This document shows, piece by piece, positions 1 to 7,469 of a DNA stretch of 40,372 bases. Source of the DNA: Pseudomonadota bacterium (GTDB taxonomy: Bacteria > Pseudomonadota > Gammaproteobacteria > Ga0077536). The notes under the pieces are model-generated. The model had not been told where the DNA came from, searched no databases, and was given only the letters and a program-made list of their open reading frames with translations. The stretch is from positions 1 to 40,372 of the forward strand of contig JAPOKK010000006.1 of the NCBI GenBank assembly GCA_029977665.1. The letters run 5' to 3'. Positions within the stretch are counted from its first letter, which is position 1, and each line of letters starts with the position of its first letter. The position numbers were made by a program, and so were the translations under genes.

Positions 1-840
1 ATCTTCAAGTCGCTCGGCCAGTTGCAGGACAGCTCCGGCGCCATCGATCTCAACGACGAAGAGCTCAAGCTGCTCGGCGAGATCGTCGACTTCCAGCACG
101 ACGAGCGCATCCGTGCACGCGTCGAGGCCGAGGTGAAGGACCCCGATACCGCCGAGAAGCTCAAGCACTGGTACCGCCCGTGGTGCAAGCGGCCCTGTTT
201 CAACGACGAATACCTGCCGACGTTCAATCGCGACAACGTGACCCTGGTCGACACCAGCGACTTCGGTGGCGTCGAGCGCGTGACCGAGAAGGGCGTGGTC
301 GTCGACGGCGTCGAGTACGAACTCGACTGCCTGATCTTCGCGACCGGTTTCGAGGTCAGCCGCGCGACCTACACGCGCCAGGCGGATCTCGAGATCATCG
401 GTCGTGATGGCGTCAAGCTGGGTGACCACTGGGCGCAGGGCATGCGCACCTACCAGGGCCTGATGGCCCATGGCTTCCCCAACTGCTACCACATGGGCTT
501 CACACAGACCGGCTACACGCCGAACTTCACCTACATGCTCAACAACCAGTCGCTGCACCTCGCCGCGATGCTGGCCGACGCGAAAGCGCAGGGCATCAGG
601 GCACTCGAGCCCACGCAACAGGCCGAGGAGGATTGGCTGGCGCTGGTTACCGCGCCGAACGCGATGACCGAATATCTCGCCAATTGCACGCCCGGCTATT
701 ACAACGCCGAGGGCAACGCCAAGGCCAACAACGACGGCTTCCTGCAGGGGCATTACCCGGAAGGCGGTCTGGCCTTCTACGAGATGCTCGACGAGTGGCG
801 CGCCAAGGGCGACTACGAGGGCCTCGCTGTCCGCCGTTGA
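1..840 (+). CDS. Flavin-containing (Baeyer-Villiger type) monooxygenase, C-terminal part
   Basis: This is the 3' part of a class B flavoprotein monooxygenase. The frame is open at the left edge, so the N-terminal FAD and NADPH Rossmann motifs lie outside the window. The visible 279 residues contain the block WYRPWCKRPCFNDEYLPTFN followed by NVTLVDT, then DCLIFATGFEVS, the ATG-F segment typical of Baeyer-Villiger monooxygenases. The closing segment (FPNCYHMGF, then TYMLNNQSLHLAAML) is also typical of the family. These enzymes use NADPH, FAD and O2 to insert oxygen next to a ketone, usually on cyclic, steroid or terpenoid ketones; the substrate here cannot be read. A TTG at 22 is a chance internal codon, not the likely start. 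The family call is strong; the reaction is inferred. Confidence 0.85.
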   Translation: MFKSLGQLQDSSGAIDLNDEELKLLGEIVDFQHDERIRARVEAEVKDPDTAEKLKHWYRPWCKRPCFNDEYLPTFNRDNVTLVDTSDFGGVERVTEKGVVVDGVEYELDCLIFATGFEVSRATYTRQADLEIIGRDGVKLGDHWAQGMRTYQGLMAHGFPNCYHMGFTQTGYTPNFTYMLNNQSLHLAAMLADAKAQGIRALEPTQQAEEDWLALVTAPNAMTEYLANCTPGYYNAEGNAKANNDGFLQGHYPEGGLAFYEMLDEWRAKGDYEGLAVRR

Positions 841-1080
841 AACCTGGGGCGACGGCGGGAGCGCAGGCGCGCCCCGCCGCACCTGTGTCCCGCGCACACG
901 TGCTCCGAGCGCTGCCCGCGGGCGCGGATTCCGGGGTTTTTGCGCTAGACTCACGGACGCCGCGGCCTGCCCCGTGGAGGGCTGCGCGGTATGCGCCGGG
1001 CGCTTGCCCGGTCGGTCGAACGTGAACTCGGCGTGATCCCCGTGCGGGCGCCGTGACGCCCGGACCAGGTACGAGGGAAC

Positions 1081-1722
1081 ATGGACGAGAGCAGGAAGCA
1101 GGCTTTCTTCGCGGCGCTTTTCCGCCGGGGGCTCGGTGAGTTCCCGATGCTGCGCCGGGTCGGCGAAGAAGCGCGAATCGGCGCGCTGGCGATGAACAAG
1201 GGCCGGCTCGTGTTCAAGGATCGGGCCATCCTCAAGGACGTGCCGTTCAGCAACGTCGCACCCTGCTGGGATCTCGGCCTGGTCGGAGCGCTGGCCGATT
1301 TGCAGGGCGAGGAGTGGCAGAGCCTGAGCTTTCTCGGCGTGAACCGTTGCGAGATCAGGACCGACCTCAGCTCGACGCGACACGACGTGCTCGGACGCAT
1401 CGTGTCGACCACCGGCGACAACATCCTCGAATTCAAGGGCAGCGTGTACCGCGGGTTCCGCCTGCTGCTCGATGCCGGTCTGCTGCCGATCGTCCTACCG
1501 CTGCCGATTGGTACGCGGGAGCACGTCATGGGACTCGCCGTGGCCGATTTCCGTTTCGCCACCGTGCCGCTCGATGCCCTGATCCGGGTCAACGACCTCG
1601 TACGTCACGTCACCGATGAGCAGGTCGAACTCGACGTGCACGAAGTCGACATGGACGAAGCGGAATTCGATGCGCTGTTCGACCAGTTTCGCCACGCGCA
1701 GCGCGCGGAGAGCCCGGCCTGA
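1081..1722 (+). CDS. Hypothetical protein, 213 aa
   Basis: I do not recognise this family. ATG 1081 has a GAGGG ribosome-binding site about 5 nt upstream. The protein has no signal peptide and no clear membrane span, although residues near 135-145 (LLPIVLPLPIG) are hydrophobic. The C-terminal third is acidic, rich in Asp/Glu/Val (VELDVHEVDMDEAEFDALFD), and could form a charged helix. It stands alone on the plus strand, with 240 nt of apparently non-coding DNA before it (TAGACT near 945 could be a -10 element). Codon use and GC resemble the neighbours. It is probably cytoplasmic; no function is proposed. Confidence 0.7.
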   Translation: MDESRKQAFFAALFRRGLGEFPMLRRVGEEARIGALAMNKGRLVFKDRAILKDVPFSNVAPCWDLGLVGALADLQGEEWQSLSFLGVNRCEIRTDLSSTRHDVLGRIVSTTGDNILEFKGSVYRGFRLLLDAGLLPIVLPLPIGTREHVMGLAVADFRFATVPLDALIRVNDLVRHVTDEQVELDVHEVDMDEAEFDALFDQFRHAQRAESPA

Positions 1723-1799
1723 TCGAACGGCGCGCGCCCGCGCGCGGCGCCTCATGGTATCGTTGTTACGCGCTGCTACCCGCCATCGTGGCATTGCCC

Positions 1800-2111
1800 A
1801 TGCGTCTGTCTGCCGTTGTCTGTCTTGCCTGCCTGCTGCCGTTCGCCGCGCCGGGCGACGAATGGGAGGTAATCGAGATCCCGGTCGGTGCGCAGGGCGG
1901 CGCGCGGGCCGCTCTGCCGCGCCCCGAGCGCGGCATGTCCTCCGATACGGTCCTGGCGCGATTCGGCGAACCGATTTCCATCACCGCGCCCGTCGGCGAG
2001 CCGCCGATCAGCCGCTGGACGTATGCCGATTTCACCGTCTACTTCGAAGGTGACACGGTCATTCACAGCGTGCTCCCGCACACGCCCGCGCGGCGCGTGC
2101 CGCGAGACTGA
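1800..2111 (+). CDS. Small exported protein with SmpA/BamE-like motif
   Basis: The product is 103 residues from ATG 1800; a GTG at 1788 is an alternative. The N-terminus (MRLSAVVCLACLLPFAAPG) is a short signal peptide. The mature part has RGMSSDTVLARFGEP followed by ISRWTYADFTVYFEGD, which resembles the 'G-M-S-x-x-x-V-x-x-x-G-x-P' helix and following strands of the small SmpA/OmlA (BamE-like) fold. A periplasmic location is likely. Whether it takes part in outer-membrane biogenesis cannot be said. It ends 68 nt before the convergent cupin gene. Confidence 0.65.
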   Translation: MRLSAVVCLACLLPFAAPGDEWEVIEIPVGAQGGARAALPRPERGMSSDTVLARFGEPISITAPVGEPPISRWTYADFTVYFEGDTVIHSVLPHTPARRVPRD

Positions 2112-2179
2112 GCGGCCAGGCACGGCGGGCGCCCCGTGTCGCGGGTATGCCGCTTGCCCGGGCGGGAGCGGCGAACGTT

Positions 2180-2521
2180 TCAGCGCAGGTTGCGCGCCCC
2201 GAAGAATGCGAGCACGGTCAGGTCTTGTTCGATATCGAAGAACGAGTGCGCGGTCGTGGCGCGCACGAACAACACGTCGCCGGGGCCGATGGTGTGTTCG
2301 ACGGCACCGATGCGCAAGCGGGCACGACCCTGCAGGACCACGTAGACTTCGTCCTCCGCGTGCGGCGCCTGAAGATCGCGGCAGCCCACCGGCAGGTGAT
2401 AGACGATGCCGCTCATCGAGGGGCGGTTGAGGAACTCGTGGATACGGGGTTGCTCGCCCGCGACCTTGTCTATCAGCTCGGGGACCCGGAAGACTTCCCA
2501 GTCGGCGTTGTCGTCGCTCAT
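2180..2521 (-). CDS. Cupin-domain protein
   Basis: This is a 113-residue single-domain cupin. Motif 1 is seen in PHAEDEVYVVLQG (about residues 53-65) and motif 2 in GDVLFVRATTAHSFFD (about 81-96). The usual second His of motif 1 is replaced by acidic residues, so metal binding may be altered. Such small cupins are isomerases, dioxygenase-like enzymes or sensors, and nothing here separates these. It is cytoplasmic, with no signal peptide. It is on the minus strand, convergent with the small exported gene to its left and about 160 nt downstream of the SnoaL-like gene on the same strand, so the two may be co-transcribed. Confidence 0.8.
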   Translation of the reverse strand: MSDDNADWEVFRVPELIDKVAGEQPRIHEFLNRPSMSGIVYHLPVGCRDLQAPHAEDEVYVVLQGRARLRIGAVEHTIGPGDVLFVRATTAHSFFDIEQDLTVLAFFGARNLR

Positions 2522-2683
2522 ATCTGTATTGTTGCTCCGTGTCGGATGGGGCCTGGTAAGTGTGGCGGGACGCTAACCGGAAAGCCCGGCGCTGTCGGAA
2601 GCCGCCGCAAACCTACATCACGCACGCCGGCGCGTCATGTCCGCCGACGCGCAACGGCCGACGCCGCTGCTGCAGGCGCCCGT

Positions 2684-3058
2684 TCATGTCGGTGTGAACT
2701 GCTTGAGATAGGCGCTCTTGTGTTTCAACTTGCCGCGTTCGAAGGTGAAGATGTCGACGCCACGCGTGACACGCGGTTTGCCGTCGGCCGAGGTCCACGC
2801 GAAGTCCCATTCGCAGTGGGCGTGATTCCCGGCGACGACGAGAGGGCCGACCGGTGTCAGTGCACCGTCAGGATAACGGCCGAACACGCGCGCCAGCGCA
2901 GCGCGGATCGCTGCCGGGCCGGTATGCGTGCGCCCGGCGCGGTCCGGTCCGGCCGGCTCGTGGTAGGAGCCATCGGCGGCAAACACGGAGACGATGGTCT
3001 CGATGTCCTGCGCGTTACAGGCCTCGACGAGACTTTCAATCGTGCGTTCGATGCTCAT
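2684..3058 (-). CDS. SnoaL/NTF2-like protein
   Basis: This is a 124-residue protein starting at MSIERTIESLVEACNAQD. It shows the usual NTF2-fold layout: an N-terminal helix, a segment with FAADGSYHEP, a helix AAIRAALARVF, and three final strands including HCEWDFAWTSADGKPRVTRG and FERGKLKHKSAYL. These proteins form conical beta-barrels and act as small-molecule isomerases, hydrolases or binding proteins; the substrate is unknown. The start was placed at the ATG ending at 3058, because the 22 codons upstream do not resemble the family. It is one of five NTF2-fold genes in the window. Confidence 0.75.
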   Translation of the reverse strand: MSIERTIESLVEACNAQDIETIVSVFAADGSYHEPAGPDRAGRTHTGPAAIRAALARVFGRYPDGALTPVGPLVVAGNHAHCEWDFAWTSADGKPRVTRGVDIFTFERGKLKHKSAYLKQFTPT

Positions 3059-3293
3059 CGTGATGCGCCTCGCAGTGGTTCTCGGGTAGGCTGCCAGCGT
3101 ATCGATCATGTCGCGATGACGCACGCAGCGCCAGCCCGCCGGCGCCGGCTGATGCGGGTCAACTCCGAGCGTGCCGGGTGGCCATACACTGCGGTTTCGG
3201 CAACGCGGGCACGGTTCGACGTTCCATGCGTCGGCCTGTCACGACAGGTTCGTGCCGTCCGCGGCGCTACTTTCCATGCAGGCAGGAGGAACC

Positions 3294-3539
3294 ATGATCG
3301 ACAACCACACGCTCGAAGCGATGACCTCGGCGCCGGCGGAACACTTCGATTCCCCGCTGGCAGTAACGCGCGATGATCGGCTGAGCCACGCGCAGAAGGA
3401 AGCCGTGCTGCAGGCCTGGTCGGCCGCCTGCCGGCGCAACCAGGGAGCCGGTGGCACCGTTCCGGTGGGCCTCGATCATGCCTACCTGAAAGAGGTCGAG
3501 CACGCCATTGACCGGCTCGCCGAACTGCGACGCTCCTGA
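3294..3539 (+). CDS. Conserved small hypothetical protein, 81 aa
   Basis: ATG 3294 is preceded by AGGAGG at about 3284-3289, which decides the start. The 81-residue product is soluble and has the segment DRLSHAQKEAVLQAW, resembling the short 'L-S-x-x-x-K-x-x-x-L-x-x-W' helix of small proteobacterial proteins of unknown role. It then has a Gly-rich linker and a C-terminal helix (DHAYLKEVEHAIDRLAELR). No function can be assigned. It is a single gene between the minus-strand SnoaL-like gene and the diguanylate cyclase. Confidence 0.65.
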   Translation: MIDNHTLEAMTSAPAEHFDSPLAVTRDDRLSHAQKEAVLQAWSAACRRNQGAGGTVPVGLDHAYLKEVEHAIDRLAELRRS

Positions 3540-3855
3540 ACGTCGCGGACCGGGAGGCGCCGGGCCGCCGGAAACGCGCACCGCGTCTCATTCCGCCACG
3601 ACCCGGCACTGTGTGCGGCCCGCGTGTTGCGACGCAACCCGCATTTGTGACGATCGCGGGTTTGCTCCGCAGGGCGGCTGAGCTTAACTCACCAACGGGC
3701 CGCGCGGATGCCTGGCCCGGTGGGCGACGCCGGTGCATTCAGTCCGGCGTGCGCGGCAGGGACACGGAGGTGCGCATGACGAGGCAAGACCAGTTGGCAC
3801 GGCGATCGCGAACGCGGCGGCATGTGGGTCGCCGGTATCCGCGATAGCGCTGGCG
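3540..3855. other. Intergenic stretch before the diguanylate cyclase
   Basis: No gene is supported here if the cyclase starts at ATG 3856. The stretch holds a possible stem (AACCCGC at 3636-3642 with GCGGGTT at 3656-3662), a sigma-54-like element at 3795-3809, and a 23-codon open frame (3776-3847) led by a good GGAGG. The cyclase frame itself is open back to GTG 3733, but its N-terminal extension there is low-complexity and unlike a membrane protein start. Confidence 0.4.
3795..3809 (+). promoter_or_regulatory. Candidate sigma-54 (-24/-12) promoter
   Basis: TGGCAC, five bases, then TCGC matches the sigma-54 consensus (TGGCAC-N5-TTGC) at all but one position, with correct spacing of the GG and GC. 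Transcription would begin near 3821, about 35 nt before ATG 3856 of the diguanylate cyclase. This is a single-sequence match; no enhancer-binding protein gene is in the window. Confidence 0.3.
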
Positions 3856-5463
3856 ATGACACCCCTGGTGCAGGACGCGCCGGCGCGCCCCGAGCCACCC
3901 CCGGCCGGCCGGCGCGAAGCCCGTTTCGCGGCAGCGGAGCGCATCCGCATGCTCTTCGCACAGGCCGCGCCCGGGCTTGCCGTCAATGCGCTGGTCGGCG
4001 CCGCGCTGGTCGCCTTCCTGTGGCACGCGGTCGACCCGAGCCGGGCGCTGACCTGGCTCGTCGCGCTGTTGCTCACCGTACTGCTGCGCGCGTTGCTCGT
4101 ACTCGCCTGGTCCCGCCGACAGCCGGTGCCGCGCCAGTTGGAACGCTGGCGGGTCGCGCAGTCGATCGGCGCACTCGCGGCCGGAGCCGTGTGGGGCGCG
4201 GCGCCATGGGTCTTCGGCGCGACGACCCGTTTCGAGGAGCACGTGCTGATCATGCTGGTGTGCGGCGGCATGGCCTGCGGTGCGATTCCCGTGCTTGCCT
4301 CCGAGTTGCGCACCTACGTCGCTTTCGCCGGCCCGCTCGGCATAGGCGTGATGAGCTGGCTGCTCTCGCGCGACGGTGCCCCGTATCCGCTCCTCGCCGG
4401 TTTCGCCGCCCTGTTCTTCGCTGCCATGGCTGCGACGGCGCGCAACTATGCTCGCAGCCTGACCCATGCGTTGATGTTCACCGCGGCCAACCGGCGCCTG
4501 TCGTCGACCCTGCTGCGAGCCCGCGACCGGGAGACGCTGCTCCGCTACGACCACGAACGCTTGCGGGACTTCGCCGAGCTGGGCGCGGATCTCTACTGGG
4601 AAACCGACGCCGACCTGCGGCTCACGTTCGTGTCCGAGCGTTGCAACGAGCTGCTCGGCGTGGGCGCAGAGCAGTTGATCGATCGCACCGCAGCCGAAGG
4701 TGCGCGCCTGTTCGGCGAATCATGGACGATGGCATTGCAGGCGATGGCGCGCGGTGAGGGTTTCCGTGCCGTCAGGTTGAGCTTCGTGCGCGGGGACGGC
4801 AAGCGCATGCACCTGCTCGCGAGCGGCAAGCCGGTGCTCGACAATGGACGCGGGCTGCGCGGTTACCGCGGCACGCTGCGAGACATCACCGCCCAGCAGG
4901 CGCTGACCGAGCGACTCGCGCACCAGGCCGCGCACGATCAGCTCACCGAACTCATCAATCGCCGCGAGTTCGAGCATCGTCTCGAACGTGCGGTAGCCAG
5001 TGCCGAGCCGGCCAAGCCGCACGTCCTGCTGTGCATGGACCTCGATCGATTCAAGGTCATCAACGACAGCTGCGGGCACGCGGCCGGTGACGCGGTACTG
5101 CGCGACATCGCGGCACTCATCCGCGGTCGGCTGCGCAGCCGCGACAGTTGCGGCCGCCTTGGCGGTGACGAGTTCGCGGTACTGATGGAGCAGTGCCCGC
5201 TCGAAGCGGCGCTCGTCGTCGCCGAGGCGCTGCGTGCCGGCATCGCCAACTACCGCTTCGAGTGGGCCGGGCAGTCTTTCTCGCTCGGCGTGAGTATCGG
5301 TGTGGTGGCGTTCAACGGCGCGTGCGGCGATCCCGCGCGCCTGCTCAGCGCTGCTGATGCGGCGTGTTATGCGGCCAAGGCCGCGGGGCGCAATCGCATC
5401 GAGATTGCCGACGGCACCGCGGTGCCGAGTGTCATCGTCGCGCGCCGTCCCGCGCACGGCTGA
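3856..5463 (+). CDS. Membrane-bound PAS-GGDEF diguanylate cyclase
   Basis: The enzyme makes cyclic di-GMP from two GTP. From ATG 3856 it is 535 residues. Residues about 35-205 hold five or six hydrophobic helices forming a membrane sensor. A PAS domain follows at about 235-345 (ADLYWETDADLRLTFVSE to GYRGTLRDIT), then a GGDEF domain. The active-site loop is GGDEF at 436-440, intact. The inhibitory I-site RxxD (RSRD) lies five residues before it, so product feedback is expected. No EAL domain is present. GTG 3733 is an in-frame alternative start, but the extension is low-complexity. A sigma-54-like element lies just upstream of the chosen start. The nearby PEP-CTERM genes make a role in matrix or surface control plausible, by inference. 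Confidence 0.9.
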   Translation: MTPLVQDAPARPEPPPAGRREARFAAAERIRMLFAQAAPGLAVNALVGAALVAFLWHAVDPSRALTWLVALLLTVLLRALLVLAWSRRQPVPRQLERWRVAQSIGALAAGAVWGAAPWVFGATTRFEEHVLIMLVCGGMACGAIPVLASELRTYVAFAGPLGIGVMSWLLSRDGAPYPLLAGFAALFFAAMAATARNYARSLTHALMFTAANRRLSSTLLRARDRETLLRYDHERLRDFAELGADLYWETDADLRLTFVSERCNELLGVGAEQLIDRTAAEGARLFGESWTMALQAMARGEGFRAVRLSFVRGDGKRMHLLASGKPVLDNGRGLRGYRGTLRDITAQQALTERLAHQAAHDQLTELINRREFEHRLERAVASAEPAKPHVLLCMDLDRFKVINDSCGHAAGDAVLRDIAALIRGRLRSRDSCGRLGGDEFAVLMEQCPLEAALVVAEALRAGIANYRFEWAGQSFSLGVSIGVVAFNGACGDPARLLSAADAACYAAKAAGRNRIEIADGTAVPSVIVARRPAHG

Positions 5464-5518
5464 GCGTCGATCTCATCGGCTCACTGCATCGGCCATCCCG
5501 GCCGTCGCACGCGTGCCC

Positions 5519-5573
5519 TGACCCGGGTCAGAAGAAACGCAGCTTGCGCGAACTTTACAAAGTTTTTGACCCC
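5519..5573. repeat. Inverted-repeat cluster (REP-like)
   Basis: A perfect 12-nt palindrome TGACCCGGGTCA (5519-5530) is followed by AACTTT-AC-AAAGTT (5551-5564) and by TTTTTGACCCC. GGGTCA near 5525 and TGACCC near 5568 are inverted with respect to each other. The arrangement resembles REP-type or operator DNA between the cyclase and the PEP-CTERM gene. Its function is unknown. Confidence 0.35.
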
Positions 5574-5654
5574 GATCGCCCACGCTGCGTCCGATGAAAC
5601 CAAAATGGGGCCTCACGGGCGCCGCATGCCCGGCTATCGTTTCGAAAGGGGTTC

Positions 5655-6329
5655 ATGATGAGAAACAAGCTCGCGTTCGACGAGCAGCGCACTGTCTTCA
5701 ATGGCCGCGCCCTGCTCCTCGCCGCGCTCCTCGCGAGCGCGCTGATCTTCTCCGCCGGCAGTCATGCCGCCGCGATCTATGCCGATGACCTGGCGGGCGA
5801 CGAGCGCGTCACGACGTTCGAGGGCTTCGTCGGCTTTGACAGTTTCATCATCGTCGCCAACACCGGTCAGAAGTGGGACCACGACGACGCCCTGTTCAGC
5901 CACACGGGCACGTTTGCGGGACTCGGCCTCAGCACGCGCATCCCGCTCACCGGTGGCACCAACACGGTCATGCTCACGCAGGCTGCGGGTGCGGGAATCC
6001 TGGTGGAGTTCGATGTGCCGGTAGGCCTGGCCGGGGCCACCATCTTCGGCGATCGGACGACCGCGACGTTCTTCAATCAGTCCGGTGCGGTGCTCGGCTC
6101 GGTGACCAGCGACCTGTTCGCCAACCGGCAGTTCATCGGCTGGTCCGCCGACCCGGGTACGGGCTGGATCCAGAGCGTGTTGTTCGACGACTACTACCCG
6201 GCCGACAGCCGCGGTCTTGCCATCGACAACCTGGTGCGCGGCAACCCGGTGCCGCTGCCGGCGCCGGCACTGTTGCTCGGCGTGGGCCTCGCGGGACTTC
6301 TCGCACGGCGCCGGCGCCAGGCTGCCTGA
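5655..6329 (+). CDS. PEP-CTERM (VPLP-type) surface protein, 224 aa
   Basis: This is an exported protein with an N-terminal signal segment (residues about 15-37, LLLAALLASALIFSAGSHAA). It has a beta-rich body and a C-terminal sorting tail: VPLPAPALLLGVGLAGLLA followed by RRRR, i.e. motif, hydrophobic helix, basic end. Such tails are recognised and cleaved by exosortases. The body (TFEGFVGFDSFIIV, DNLVRGNPVPLP) resembles the PEP-CTERM proteins with a 'D-N-L' strand before the tail. AAGGGG sits 4-5 nt before ATG 5655; ATG 5658 is an equal alternative. A hairpin spans the stop codon. Its function on the surface or in the matrix is unknown. Confidence 0.8.
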   Translation: MMRNKLAFDEQRTVFNGRALLLAALLASALIFSAGSHAAAIYADDLAGDERVTTFEGFVGFDSFIIVANTGQKWDHDDALFSHTGTFAGLGLSTRIPLTGGTNTVMLTQAAGAGILVEFDVPVGLAGATIFGDRTTATFFNQSGAVLGSVTSDLFANRQFIGWSADPGTGWIQSVLFDDYYPADSRGLAIDNLVRGNPVPLPAPALLLGVGLAGLLARRRRQAA

Positions 6330-6337
6330 GGCAGCCT
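6319..6337 (+). terminator. Hairpin across the stop codon
   Basis: AGGCTGCC-TGA-GGCAGCCT is a perfect 8-bp inverted repeat whose loop is the TGA stop of the PEP-CTERM gene. It has no U-tract, so terminator activity is uncertain. Confidence 0.35.
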
Positions 6338-6453
6338 CGCCCGTGCGTCGTTCGGCGTGGACGGCGCACGCGACATGATGACCACGTGCATGGCGGTGGC
6401 CGTGCTAGGCTGCGGCCCGCACGAATCGACGTGCGTCGCAAACGGAGGTCTCC

Positions 6454-7422
6454 ATGGCGTTGAAACTATCGTGTGCTTTCGCCACTTCGCTCGATACGCC
6501 CGAGCATACCCGCATCGCCGAGTCGCTCGGCTACGAGCGGGCCTGGTACTACGATTCCCCGGCACTCTACCCGGACGTCTGGGTGCAGCTGTGCCGCGCC
6601 GCCGAGCGCACCGAGCGCATCGGCCTTGGTACCGGGGTGCTGGTGCCGCACCTGCGCCACCCGATGACCAACGCTGCCGCCATCGCGACGCTGGTCGATG
6701 CCGCCGGCGCCGAGCGTGTCGCGATCGGCATCGGCACCGGTTTCACTGCCTGCGTCAGCATGGGCCGGCGGCCGCTCACCTGGCGCTATGTCAACGAGTA
6801 CGTCGCGGCCCTGCGCGCGCTGCTGCGCGGGGAGGAGATCGAGTGGGACGGCGGCCGTGCGCGCATGATGCACTGGCCGGGATACGGTGCCGCGCGGCCG
6901 ATCGAAGTGCCGTTCGTATTCGCCGCCGGCGGTCCCAAGGGCATCGCGGCGGCAAAGGCGGCGGAAGGCGTGTTCGGTGTCTTCCAGCCGGTGCCGGATT
7001 TCGACTGGAGCGTCGTGCTGATCCTCGGCACCGTGCTCGATGCGGGTGAGTCGGCGGGATCGACGCGCGCGATCGAGGCTGCCGGCCATGCCGGAACCGT
7101 GATGTTTCACTATGCCGTCGAGCACAACATGCTCGACATGATCGCCGGTGGCGAGCAGTGGCTGGAATCCTACCGCGCGCTGCCCGAACAAACGCGTCAC
7201 CTGACCATGCACGACGGCCACCTGGTCGGCGTCAACGACCACGACCGGCCCTACGTCAACGGCGAGCTGCTCGCCGGCCACGGTCTGGCGATGGATCGCG
7301 GCGCCTGGCGCGAGCGGCTTGCCGCGCTCGCTGAAGGCGGTGCGACCGAGGTCGCCTACCAGCCTGCCGGCCCCGACATCCCGCGCGAACTCGAGGCCTT
7401 TGCGGACGCGGCGAACGGCTGA
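6454..7422 (+). CDS. Luciferase-like (LLM class) flavin-dependent oxidoreductase
   Basis: This 322-residue TIM-barrel oxidoreductase belongs to the bacterial luciferase / F420-dependent (LLM) superfamily. Typical features are RIAESLGYERAWYYDSP near the N-terminus, RIGLGTGVLVPHLRHPMTNA at about 65-85, and ERVAIGIGTGF at about 89-99. These enzymes use reduced FMN or F420; several known members are monooxygenases of terpenes, alkanesulfonates or cyclic ketones. The cofactor and substrate cannot be decided here. CGGAGG lies a few nt before ATG 6454. It is convergent with the MFS gene, with a strong hairpin between them. Confidence 0.85.
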   Translation: MALKLSCAFATSLDTPEHTRIAESLGYERAWYYDSPALYPDVWVQLCRAAERTERIGLGTGVLVPHLRHPMTNAAAIATLVDAAGAERVAIGIGTGFTACVSMGRRPLTWRYVNEYVAALRALLRGEEIEWDGGRARMMHWPGYGAARPIEVPFVFAAGGPKGIAAAKAAEGVFGVFQPVPDFDWSVVLILGTVLDAGESAGSTRAIEAAGHAGTVMFHYAVEHNMLDMIAGGEQWLESYRALPEQTRHLTMHDGHLVGVNDHDRPYVNGELLAGHGLAMDRGAWRERLAALAEGGATEVAYQPAGPDIPRELEAFADAANG

Positions 7423-7437
7423 GCCGCGTGTTTGGCG

Positions 7438-7464
7438 CGCCGCACGGCAGCAGGCCGTGCGGCG
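7438..7464. terminator. Bidirectional terminator-like hairpin
   Basis: Perfect 11-bp arms (CGCCGCACGGC and its complement) flank a 5-nt loop between the convergent LLM and MFS genes. The location and strength suit a shared terminator, but there is no T-run. Confidence 0.5.
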
Positions 7465-7469
7465 TGTGC

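Noticed and set aside
3776-3847. 23-codon frame with good GGAGG before the diguanylate cyclase, as a gene
   Set aside because: It is too short and Arg-rich to support as a protein; kept only as a possible leader in the findings.
3540-3855. Cyclic di-GMP riboswitch before the cyclase
   Set aside because: I see only a 7-bp stem, and nothing resembling the GEMM core.
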